From positions 1 through 16,952 of the forward strand of contig SFJN01000035.1 of the NCBI GenBank assembly GCA_004555055.1: a stretch of 16,952 nucleotides of DNA, read 5' to 3'. Position 1 is the first letter of the stretch, and each line of letters starts with the position of its first letter. Positions 6,883 to 14,041 of the stretch are shown one piece after another. The notes under the pieces are model-generated. The model was not told where the DNA came from. It saw only the letters and a list, made by a program, of their open reading frames with translations, and made no database searches. The stretch is from Bacteroidales bacterium (GTDB taxonomy: Bacteria > Bacteroidota > Bacteroidia > Bacteroidales > Bacteroidaceae). The position numbers and the translations under genes are program-made.

Positions 6883-8145
6883 CTACCTTGAGGCGGTCTG
6901 AAGCTCTTCGGGTGAAAGCACGCGTACGCCAGTGGCAAAACGGTTACGCCGCCCGGCGTCAGTGTGCGGTGGGGTGGCAGCAGGATTAGCCGCTGACGGG
7001 GACGGCATTTGCGGAATGCCTGTGACCGCCACGCGTCCGCCGTAGTCGCGCCATCGCAGCAGGATGCGCTGCACATAGTTGACCGTCTCGCTGCCTATCA
7101 TGTAGCCGTACTTAACTACGGGGTCGGTGTAATACTCCCTCTTCTGCAGGGCGAGGACATAGGGAGCCACCTCGTCCCAACGGTGGGGATTTCGTCCGTT
7201 TTTCCGTGCCAGTGCCATGGCGTCGCGGATGTGGAAACTTCCACCGTTGTAACTGGCGAGTACGAACCTGATGCGTTCTTCGGGCTGGCGAATATCAGCG
7301 AAGAGATGGTTCAGACGTGCGATATACCGTGCTCCGGCATCGACATTTCGCTCGGGGAGAAAGATCTCGTGTGGCTCTATGCCCATTTCGCGTGCTGTAG
7401 AAGGCATGAGCTGCATGAGGCCCTGTGCTCCGACGGAGGAGCGGGCATTTGGGTCGAATGCGCTTTCCTGATAGCACTGTGCGGCAATGAGTCGCCAGTC
7501 CCATCCTGTGACGCTCTGTGCCGCCTTGAAGAGGTTGTCATAAACCGAGATGACCCCACGCTCACGACTAAGGAAGACCGCTTGTGCCCTGCGGGTGACA
7601 TGGCGACTCTGTGCAGAGCGTCGGGCCTCGGCTTCGGCAATTTCGTGGCAGAGCCCCTTGTGGTACCATGCCTTGAGGGCGTTGGCAAGCAGCGGGGCAT
7701 CGTGGCGCACCGCCCAAGTGCCCTTTTCCGTATGGTAACCCGTTGCCACGAGGTGACGCGCCCTGACGGCAGTCGCTGTGAGCGGAAATGCCACCAAGTC
7801 TGCCGTTCCGTCGGCGAGCATGGTCAGCAGGGCAAGGGTGTCGCGGGCGATTTCCACGCGCACGGTAAGACCCTGTGTGGAGGCGAAGTTTTCGGCGAGG
7901 GCATATTGCAGTCCCATGGGGATGCCATGATAGTCATAGTAGCTATCTGGTCCGGAGAGAGTAGCGACAATGATTTCACCCCCTCTACGTATCTCTTCCA
8001 AATCGTAGTGGTCCAGGCCTGCCACGCTTTTCTTTTCGAAAACGGAGCGCATGGACGGCGCCTCCATCTGGTGCCTCGGGCGGCAAGCGGAAAGGGCGAT
8101 GATGGCTAAAAGGAGGCAAAGCGGTGAGGGGGAAAGGTGTGGCAT
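6883..8145 (-). CDS. mltF: MltF-like membrane-bound lytic transglycosylase
   Basis: Cleaves the MurNAc-GlcNAc bond of peptidoglycan with formation of 1,6-anhydroMurNAc. The 420-residue product begins with a lipoprotein signal (LLLAIIALSAC, lipid Cys21), placing it on a membrane facing the periplasm. Residues about 55-200 form a solute-binding-protein-like domain (GEIIVATLSGPDSYYDYHG, PMGLQYALAENFA), as in MltF. The catalytic SLT domain spans about 210-365: catalytic Glu227 in CYQESAFDP, then GAQGLMQLMPSTA (239-251), DAGARYI, VLASYNGG (296-302) and SETVNYVQRIL. The open frame extends upstream to 8577, but that part overlaps the folate gene; the ATG at 8145 directly precedes the lipoprotein signal. 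It lies 34 bases after the cyclo-ligase gene. Confidence 0.9.
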   Translation of the reverse strand: MPHLSPSPLCLLLAIIALSACRPRHQMEAPSMRSVFEKKSVAGLDHYDLEEIRRGGEIIVATLSGPDSYYDYHGIPMGLQYALAENFASTQGLTVRVEIARDTLALLTMLADGTADLVAFPLTATAVRARHLVATGYHTEKGTWAVRHDAPLLANALKAWYHKGLCHEIAEAEARRSAQSRHVTRRAQAVFLSRERGVISVYDNLFKAAQSVTGWDWRLIAAQCYQESAFDPNARSSVGAQGLMQLMPSTAREMGIEPHEIFLPERNVDAGARYIARLNHLFADIRQPEERIRFVLASYNGGSFHIRDAMALARKNGRNPHRWDEVAPYVLALQKREYYTDPVVKYGYMIGSETVNYVQRILLRWRDYGGRVAVTGIPQMPSPSAANPAATPPHTDAGRRNRFATGVRVLSPEELQTASR

Positions 8146-8179
8146 GATGGGAAGAGCGGGATAAGGCCGGGAGAAGGGA

Positions 8180-8719
8180 TTAGCAGCACAGCACGCGCTG
8201 CATGCGGATATCGTGCGGCTCGGAAGGGAGTTGTTCAAGCATCTGGAAGTCGTAGCACACGCCCCATTTCGGGGTATGGGCAAATTCCGGATGCTGAAGA
8301 AAACGGTCGTAATAGCCTTTGCCACGGCCCAGGCGGTTGCCGGAGTGGTCGAAAGCCATTCCTGGCACCAAGATAAGGTCGATATGGTGGTAATCGTGAA
8401 ATACATGGCCCTGCGGTTCTGGGATTTGGAACGCCCCTGAGTGAAGGTCGTCGGGACCGGTATACAGGCAGAGTTCCATATCTTCGGGGCCGATGACACG
8501 GGGAAGTACAAATGTGCGCCGGGAACGCTCCTCGATGAGGAGGCGGAGTGTGGGCACTTCGTCGGGGAGCGAAGCATAGAGCATCACGCACGAAGCTGCC
8601 CGGTAAGCGGGAGTCGATGTCAGCAGGGCATAGAGCTTGTCTGCCGCTGCCTGTCTCCGTGCATCGTTGAGTAGGGCCTTTCTCTTTCGGATTTCGTTTC
8701 TGACCTGTTGTTTGTTCAT
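8180..8719 (-). CDS. fau: 5-formyltetrahydrofolate cyclo-ligase
   Basis: Converts 5-formyl-THF and ATP to 5,10-methenyl-THF, returning a stored folate to the one-carbon pool. The 179-residue length is typical. The hallmark segment VPGMAFDHSGNRLGRGKGYY (118-137), followed by DRFL, holds the family's substrate and ATP-binding residues; ASLPDEVPT (49-57) is also characteristic. The N-terminus is basic and helical (KQQVRNEIRKRK). It lies between the S41 protease and the transglycosylase genes on the same strand. With dCMP deaminase two genes upstream it forms a thymidylate and one-carbon link. The start at 8719 is the only reasonable ATG. Confidence 0.93.
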   Translation of the reverse strand: MNKQQVRNEIRKRKALLNDARRQAAADKLYALLTSTPAYRAASCVMLYASLPDEVPTLRLLIEERSRRTFVLPRVIGPEDMELCLYTGPDDLHSGAFQIPEPQGHVFHDYHHIDLILVPGMAFDHSGNRLGRGKGYYDRFLQHPEFAHTPKWGVCYDFQMLEQLPSEPHDIRMQRVLCC

Positions 8720-8753
8720 GGAGAAGGTGGCTGAAATGGTGGCGTCCCGTAAC

Positions 8754-8798
8754 CGTCCCTTCCCCCTTCCTCCCTGCTATCGGGGAAGCCAAGGGACG
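8754..8798 (-). repeat. GC-rich stem in the ctp-fau gap
   Basis: CGTCCCTTCCCC (8754-8765) can pair with GGGGAA (8782-8787) and GGGACG (8793-8798) with a 5-base bulge, giving 12 base pairs. It lies in the 105-base gap between the protease stop and the cyclo-ligase start. No T run follows, so it is not a standard terminator; RNA processing or partial attenuation are options. Confidence 0.4.
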
Positions 8799-8824
8799 AC
8801 AGATGGGGTGTGGAGGAATTGTTT

Positions 8825-10444
8825 CTATTTCTTTTCGGGGAAAGCACGATTTTCCTCGATAATCCTGCAGGCTTCCTTAACGGCGGGATCAGTGGTGTTG
8901 TTGAACTCCACAACATCCTTCATCTCGAGGACATCGGAGATAATGTTTCCGGCAAGATGGTTGAAGAGTAGGGAGTGGGAGGTCCGTATCATCAGATTAC
9001 GGCGTTTTACGCCGTTCTTTTCTGCATATTGTACGAAAAGTTCCACGATGTTCCTGCGCGTGAGATACGCCACAATTGCCTTGGCATCAGAGAGGGAGCT
9101 GAAAGTCTTGCGGCGGGCATCAACGAAACGGTAGGCAAAGTCGGTGACTAGGTCCGACATCACCACCTGTTTGAAGTATGAAGTGTATCCTGTGGTGTCG
9201 CGGCTGACGAAGATGTCGGGTATGATGCCTCCGCCGCCATAGACCGTTCGTCCGATACGCGTATGGTATTTTTCGCCCGACGTTTTGATGCTGTCGGGGT
9301 TGAAGTATTCCCCGTCCTCGGCACGCTTGATGAGGTCGCTTTCGTATTCGTCCTCTCCACCCGGAGTGTAGGGTTTTTGGACGCATCGTCCAGAAGGGGT
9401 GTAATATCTTGCCCTTGTTAGGCGAATCATGCTACCGTCGCGGAATTGTATAGGTACCTGAACGAGGCCTTTGCCGAAGGTTCTGCGTCCGACAATCGTT
9501 GCGCGATCGTTGTCCTGCATGGCACCGGCAAAGATTTCGCTTGCAGACGCGCTGGTCTCGTCGACGAGCACAACAAGCGGCATACGCTGGAAGCTACCCC
9601 TGCCGTCGCTGGTGTAGTCTTCGCGAGGGAACCGCCGGCCTTCGGTGTAGACGATAAGCCGGTTGCCCGGCAGGAATTCGTTTGCCACCTTCACCGCCGC
9701 TTCGAGATAGCCTCCAAGATTTCCGCGAAGGTCGACAACGATGCCCTCGGGCTGCGAAGCCGACAGTTGTGCCATGGCACTGATAAACTCTGCATATGTG
9801 GCGTCGCCCCAGGTGTTGATGCGAAGGTATCCCACCCTGTCATTGGCCATATAGCTGGCGTCGACACTCTTGATGGGAACACTGCCGCGTCGGATGACGA
9901 ATTCCAGGGGGGTCGTCTGTCCATGGCGTACGATTTTGAGGGAGACCTCGCTGTCGGCAGGTCCCTTGAGTCGTTTCCGAGCCTCCTCCTCGTTGACGTC
10001 CTTCCCGGTAAAGTTTTTCCCGTTGACGGCAACGATGCAGTCTCCCTGCTGCAGTCCCACCCGCTCGGACGGTCCGCCGTCGATGACCTTGACGATGCGT
10101 ACGGTGTCGTCGAGGATGTAGAACTGTACCCCGATGCCGGAGAAACTGCCTTTCAGCGACTGCATCTCGTTCTCCACGTCGGCTGCACTGACATAGGTAG
10201 AGTGTGGGTCGAGCTCGCGGAGAATGAGGGGGAGGGCTTTTTCGACCAGGTTGCTCATGTTTACCGTGTCGACGTACTGGTCGTCGATGATGTGGAGGAG
10301 GTCGCTCAGTTTGTTGCTCGAAGTGTTGATGAGGTTGATGCGACGTCCTGCAAAATGGTTGGCGTAGAAGTTTCCTACAAACATCCCCAAGACCACGGCA
10401 AGGGCGATGTATATGGGTAGGAAACGTGTGGTATAGCGTTTCAT
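8825..10444 (-). CDS. S41 family C-terminal processing protease
   Basis: A 539-residue serine protease of the CtpA/Prc type, anchored by an N-terminal membrane segment or uncleaved signal (IYIALAVVLGMFVGNFYA, 11-28) and acting in the periplasm. An N-terminal helical region is followed by a PDZ domain at about 95-185 (SGIGVQF, VIDGGPSERVGLQQGDCIVAVNG). The protease core contains VDLRGNLGG (237-245), the catalytic serine in DETSASASEIFAGA (best fit Ser300), and GKGLVQ giving Lys325 and Gln329; the 25-residue Ser-Lys and 4-residue Lys-Gln spacings agree with the Ser-Lys-Gln triad of CtpB and Prc. A C-terminal extension of about 130 residues follows the core. It starts 4 bases after the dCMP deaminase stop, so the two are cotranscribed. 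Substrates are unknown; related enzymes trim envelope proteins or peptidoglycan hydrolases. Confidence 0.94.
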   Translation of the reverse strand: MKRYTTRFLPIYIALAVVLGMFVGNFYANHFAGRRINLINTSSNKLSDLLHIIDDQYVDTVNMSNLVEKALPLILRELDPHSTYVSAADVENEMQSLKGSFSGIGVQFYILDDTVRIVKVIDGGPSERVGLQQGDCIVAVNGKNFTGKDVNEEEARKRLKGPADSEVSLKIVRHGQTTPLEFVIRRGSVPIKSVDASYMANDRVGYLRINTWGDATYAEFISAMAQLSASQPEGIVVDLRGNLGGYLEAAVKVANEFLPGNRLIVYTEGRRFPREDYTSDGRGSFQRMPLVVLVDETSASASEIFAGAMQDNDRATIVGRRTFGKGLVQVPIQFRDGSMIRLTRARYYTPSGRCVQKPYTPGGEDEYESDLIKRAEDGEYFNPDSIKTSGEKYHTRIGRTVYGGGGIIPDIFVSRDTTGYTSYFKQVVMSDLVTDFAYRFVDARRKTFSSLSDAKAIVAYLTRRNIVELFVQYAEKNGVKRRNLMIRTSHSLLFNHLAGNIISDVLEMKDVVEFNNTTDPAVKEACRIIEENRAFPEKK

Positions 10445-10448
10445 GTTT

Positions 10449-10931
10449 TCAGCATTCGGATGGTTTAGGGGAGTCGTTGGCGAAGTCCGTTGCTGCGGGA
10501 AGGTTGGTCTCAGGGACGATACCGGGCATAAAGTCCACCCTTATTCCAGCTCGTTGGAGGAGTTCAAGGCCGTCATGCAGACGGTATGCCCTGGCATATA
10601 CTACGCGCCGTATGCCAGCCTGGATGATGAGCTTTGCGCATTCGATGCAAGGCTCGTCGGTGACATAGAGTGTGGCATCGTCAGAATTGTTGCTGCTACG
10701 GGCAATTTTTGTGATGGCGTTTGCCTCGGCATGGAGCACATAGGGTTTAGTGACACCGTCTGCCTCGCAGATGTTCTCAAAGCCTGAGGGAGTGCCGTTG
10801 TAGCCGTCGCTGATGATCATCTTGTCCTTCACGATTAGTGCGCCTACCTGGCGTCGTCGGCAGTATGAATTTTCTGCCCATATGGCTGCCATTCGGAGAT
10901 AGCGCTTGTCGAGGATGGAAGAGTCGTGCAT
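10449..10931 (-). CDS. dCMP deaminase
   Basis: Deaminates dCMP to dUMP, the precursor for thymidylate synthase. The 160-residue product carries the zinc site HAEAN (His67, catalytic Glu69) and PCIEC (Cys95, Cys98), and the upstream substrate segment CRRRQVGALIVKD and DGYNGTPSGF (42-51) typical of the dCMP deaminase/ComEB branch. It is the first gene of the run that continues with the protease and cyclo-ligase. The 131-base gap upstream holds no convincing promoter, so transcription could begin farther upstream or at a non-consensus site. The C-terminal 25 or so residues are poorly conserved in character. Confidence 0.9.
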   Translation of the reverse strand: MHDSSILDKRYLRMAAIWAENSYCRRRQVGALIVKDKMIISDGYNGTPSGFENICEADGVTKPYVLHAEANAITKIARSSNNSDDATLYVTDEPCIECAKLIIQAGIRRVVYARAYRLHDGLELLQRAGIRVDFMPGIVPETNLPAATDFANDSPKPSEC

Positions 10932-11062
10932 GAGTGAGGGGAAATATATAAGGGGTGGGGAGAAAGATGTGTTTTTTTGCTCGGGGAATTAGATGTATGC
11001 GGAGATGGTGGAATTTGTTGCCGGCCTCTCTCTCCGCTCTATGGCAAAACCTCCGGGGACAG

Positions 11063-12409
11063 TTATGAGGAGGGAAGATGTCGGGAAATCTCCTCGAATT
11101 CAGGACCGAGATTCAGATAAAGATAGATGTCGTAGAGTATGGGTGCCCAAAACCTTGCATCGTCAGGATTGTTCTTCCTATAGAGTTCGAGATAAGGTCT
11201 TGCCATCTCAAGCAGGCGGTTGCGCTCTCTGTAGTTTTTCCTGTAGTCCGGGTCGTTGATGGAGTTGGGAATCCTTACGCGTTTAGCCATCTGGTAATAG
11301 CTTGCCCCAACGAAGAAGTCGGCACGGGGATGCGAAGGTACCCATTTTAGGATTTCGCGGGCGTTGTCAATGCTCGCGCGGTAATTTTCCTTGTTGTAGT
11401 GTGCGATGGCAAGTGCCTCATAGCAAAGTGCCACCATGTCGCGCGTGATGCGGTGTGCGTGGAGGAGGCTGTCTGGAGCGTCGGGTGTAAGGAGCTGGAG
11501 GCTGCGGATAGCGTCAAGGGAATAGGCGGTATGTGTTACGATGGTGTCGAAGTTCCTTTTCTGAATATTATAGTCGACGATTCGGCTGAGGAAGAAGATG
11601 TTGAAAGGATATTTCTGATGTCCTTCTTCAAGCCTTGGTAGGTATTTTAGGGTATCGCCTACATTAGTCTCAGCATATATGAGGCGTTCGAGTATGCTTT
11701 CGTGTGCGGCACTGTCTTGAAGAGCAAGCGTGGCGAATCGTTCTATTTCGTGGTTGTCTGCAAGGTTGTAGCAAGCATTGGCATGTATAACAGCTAATGC
11801 CACGATACTTGCACTATCGGGATAGGATTTCTGTGAAAGCCATGGGGTAGAGAGCATGGTGATGTCTATGTGTGCAAACCGTTGGGCCTCCTTCCAATTC
11901 CCCTTTGCAGTGAAGTAGAGCGGTGCTGTGAGCATGTTGCCCATGTGTTTGGCCAGCATGCCGGCATTCTGACGTCGGTATTTATAGCTCGCCCTACGTC
12001 CCTCCATGCTGTCGGCGAAGGCCTGGAAGCGTTCTGCGCTGTCGGTGAGCAGTACATAGCGGCAGATGTTGTAGATGGCATTGAAGAATGCCGTAGTGTC
12101 GGGATTGTGCTTAAGATAGAGTTTTTCGTTTTCAGTGTCTGCAAGCAGCCTACATGCTTCCACGCCGTATTGCAGAGCCTGGATGTTCCACCATTCGGCA
12201 GTGTCTTTGCGGATGTTTTCCACTCCTTTTAGTGCATCTGCGCCCTTTTTGCCCTTCAAAGCCTCTCTGATGCTTTTCATCTGCTTTTTCAGTTGCTGCG
12301 TCTTTTCCTTTTTTTCCACATTTTGCGGAACCGGCGAGGCTGGGGCGTGGCTGGCCATGCAAAGGGAAAGCATGTAGAGCAGTATGCCGACGTAAAGTCT
12401 TGTCGTCAT
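11063..12409 (-). CDS. Exported tetratricopeptide-like protein (1)
   Basis: I do not recognise a specific family or function. The 448-residue product begins with a signal peptide (RLYVGILLYMLSLCMAS), then a lysine-rich segment (about 32-60), then helical repeats of TPR character, for example MVALCYEALAIAHYNKENYR followed by ASIDNAREILKWVPSHPRAD. The C-terminus (ARPYLELYRKNNPDDARFWA, then PILYDIYLYL) resembles the end of the repeat protein upstream, so the two are probably ancient paralogues. The frame is open to 12541, but the ATG at 12409 directly precedes the signal peptide. It lies 272 bases after the second repeat protein and 131 bases before dCMP deaminase. It would act in the periplasm or on a membrane as a protein-binding scaffold (inference). 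Confidence 0.8.
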   Translation of the reverse strand: MTTRLYVGILLYMLSLCMASHAPASPVPQNVEKKEKTQQLKKQMKSIREALKGKKGADALKGVENIRKDTAEWWNIQALQYGVEACRLLADTENEKLYLKHNPDTTAFFNAIYNICRYVLLTDSAERFQAFADSMEGRRASYKYRRQNAGMLAKHMGNMLTAPLYFTAKGNWKEAQRFAHIDITMLSTPWLSQKSYPDSASIVALAVIHANACYNLADNHEIERFATLALQDSAAHESILERLIYAETNVGDTLKYLPRLEEGHQKYPFNIFFLSRIVDYNIQKRNFDTIVTHTAYSLDAIRSLQLLTPDAPDSLLHAHRITRDMVALCYEALAIAHYNKENYRASIDNAREILKWVPSHPRADFFVGASYYQMAKRVRIPNSINDPDYRKNYRERNRLLEMARPYLELYRKNNPDDARFWAPILYDIYLYLNLGPEFEEISRHLPSS

Positions 12410-12632
12410 TCTGGTTGGTAATAAATGGGGTTTGCTCGTAAGGGCGTGGGGAGAAGGTGGCTCTGTCTCTGCACCTTGCGTTGCCCCCTCCCTTGCGGAT
12501 GGTTGTGGGCAAGGATTGTAATCTGTTTGTACAACGAGCAAAATTCAAGGTTTAAGGGGGAGGGACTGTCTTGCACAAGTTCATTGTGGATGTACATGAC
12601 TTTTTATTCTTTTGTGTTTCTTAGTATACTGC

Positions 12633-12657
12633 ACATCCTTGTTGCAGGCAAGGATGT
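12633..12657 (-). terminator. Hairpin after the second repeat protein
   Basis: ACATCCTTG (12633-12641) and CAAGGATGT (12649-12657) form a perfect 9-base stem with a 7-base loop, 24 bases after the stop codon at 12682. No T run follows on the minus strand, so this may be a 3'-end stabilising stem rather than an intrinsic terminator. The rest of the 12410-12681 gap shows no clear promoter. Confidence 0.45.
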
Positions 12658-12681
12658 AGTCCCTCCTCCTTCTATATAGCG

Positions 12682-13998
12682 TTAATGGTTCGATTCCATG
12701 ATGGCGTCCATCTGCTTGGCTTCGTCCTCCATACCGAGGTTAAAGTAGATTTGCTGCAGTGCAGGTGCCCATACCTTGGAGCGGTCGGGTGCAAGTTCGC
12801 GAACCTTTTCCATATATGGGCGTGCGTTGGAGTAGAATTCACGTACAGCAGCAAGTTCTGCCTCGTAGGCGGCCTTGATCTTCTCGGTGACGGTCTTGCG
12901 TTCGATGTACTTGTACTCTCCATTCATGCGTCGTGTGGCTACATCGTTCATCCATGCATATGCCATGTTGGCGTTTGCAAGCAGGTGTTCGGAATCTGCA
13001 GCCAGTACCTTTCCGAAACAGTCGCGAGCTGTTGCGAAGTCCTGTTTGAGATTGAGGTTGATGCACCCTTTCATATACCATGCACTGGCGCTGTTGGGAT
13101 CTTTTGCCAGGATTTCATCGACGGTGGCCTCTGCACCCTGTGCGTCCTTCTTGTCATAGTAGATGCTAAGGAGCGATTCGGCAAAACTTTGATTTTTCTC
13201 TACGTTTGCGATGGCGTCCTTCAGGACTCCGACATATTGTGCCGTGTCCTTGGTAGTCTGCAATACGGCTTCAGCCTTAATGAGATAGAGGTCGTGGTTG
13301 TACTCTTTGTTGCTGAGTCCCTTGTCAATGGTAGCGAGGATTTCGTCCCACTGCTTAAGTTCGTAGTTGATGAGTGTGTTGAAGTATGCGCTCTGTTCGT
13401 AGTTTTCCTTTTTGGCAAGCAGTATGGAGTCCTTCTTGTCTGCGAGTGCAGGGTTTTCGGGGAGCATCATGTGCTTTTTGAACTGTGCTCCTGCTCCGGC
13501 CTTGTCTCCGCGTTCATTGAGGAAGATTGCGCTGTAGAAGTAATAGTCGAGGCAGCTTTCGATAAAGCGTTTGTTATCAGCGTCGTACTTGGCTTTTACT
13601 TTACCTTTTGCATCAGGCATGTTGTCGTAGACGTAGCTCTTTGTATAGGCGTTTACCATGGCGTCGAGGGTGTTGACGAAGACCATGGTGTCGAGTGGCT
13701 GCTGGTTGGCAGCCTTCATAAGTTCAGGGTTGAAAATCTGTGCGTAGCATGTTCCGCTCTGGTTGTAGAGTCCGGCAAACTTCTTGTTGAACTTGTCAAG
13801 TACGACAGGTTTGCCTTTTTCCTGTGCCTTTGCGGTTGCTTCTGCAGCGTCCTTTTCGTTGTTGGCAATGGCTTCGTTGACAATCTGCAGGGCTTCGGCA
13901 AACTTGCCCTCGTCCATCTTCAGCTGTGCCTTGGGACTCTGTGCCATTCCCGCTGCAGCGGACAGCGTAAGGATGGCCAATGAAATGGATTTCTTCAT
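12682..13998 (-). CDS. Exported tetratricopeptide-like protein (2)
   Basis: A 438-residue exported TPR-type protein; no specific function is recognised. A signal peptide (MKKSISLAILTLSAAAGMAQ, 1-20) is followed by repeats such as MDEGKFAEALQIVNEAIA (28-45), DPNSASAWYMKGCINLNLKQ and DFATARDCFGKVLAADSEHL, which fit the TPR pattern of paired helices. The C-terminus has ARPYMEKVRELAPDRSKVWA followed by PALQQIYFNLG, shared in form with protein (1). The open frame runs back to 14187 inside gyrA, but the ATG at 13998 precedes the signal peptide. It lies 43 bases after gyrA with no visible terminator between, so it is probably cotranscribed with gyrA. Confidence 0.82.
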   Translation of the reverse strand: MKKSISLAILTLSAAAGMAQSPKAQLKMDEGKFAEALQIVNEAIANNEKDAAEATAKAQEKGKPVVLDKFNKKFAGLYNQSGTCYAQIFNPELMKAANQQPLDTMVFVNTLDAMVNAYTKSYVYDNMPDAKGKVKAKYDADNKRFIESCLDYYFYSAIFLNERGDKAGAGAQFKKHMMLPENPALADKKDSILLAKKENYEQSAYFNTLINYELKQWDEILATIDKGLSNKEYNHDLYLIKAEAVLQTTKDTAQYVGVLKDAIANVEKNQSFAESLLSIYYDKKDAQGAEATVDEILAKDPNSASAWYMKGCINLNLKQDFATARDCFGKVLAADSEHLLANANMAYAWMNDVATRRMNGEYKYIERKTVTEKIKAAYEAELAAVREFYSNARPYMEKVRELAPDRSKVWAPALQQIYFNLGMEDEAKQMDAIMESNH

Positions 13999-14041
13999 GT
14001 GCGTGTACAAGTATATAAAATGGTTTATGGTTTGCTGTATT

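Noticed and set aside
7009..8109. Plus-strand open frame of 366 codons opposite the MltF-like gene
   Set aside because: Antisense shadow of a gene with catalytic motifs; no domain or promoter of its own.
8146..8577. N-terminal extension of the MltF-like protein by 144 residues
   Set aside because: It overlaps the well-supported cyclo-ligase gene in another frame, and a lipoprotein signal begins at the ATG at 8145.
9446..10420. Plus-strand open frame of 324 codons opposite the S41 protease
   Set aside because: Antisense shadow; the minus strand has PDZ and Ser-Lys protease motifs.
12685..13983. Plus-strand open frame of 432 codons opposite the second repeat protein gene
   Set aside because: It runs almost exactly antisense to a gene with a clear signal peptide and TPR pattern. 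Its translation is rich in Cys, Val and Phe with no recognisable domain, and codon bias of the sense gene explains the absence of stops.
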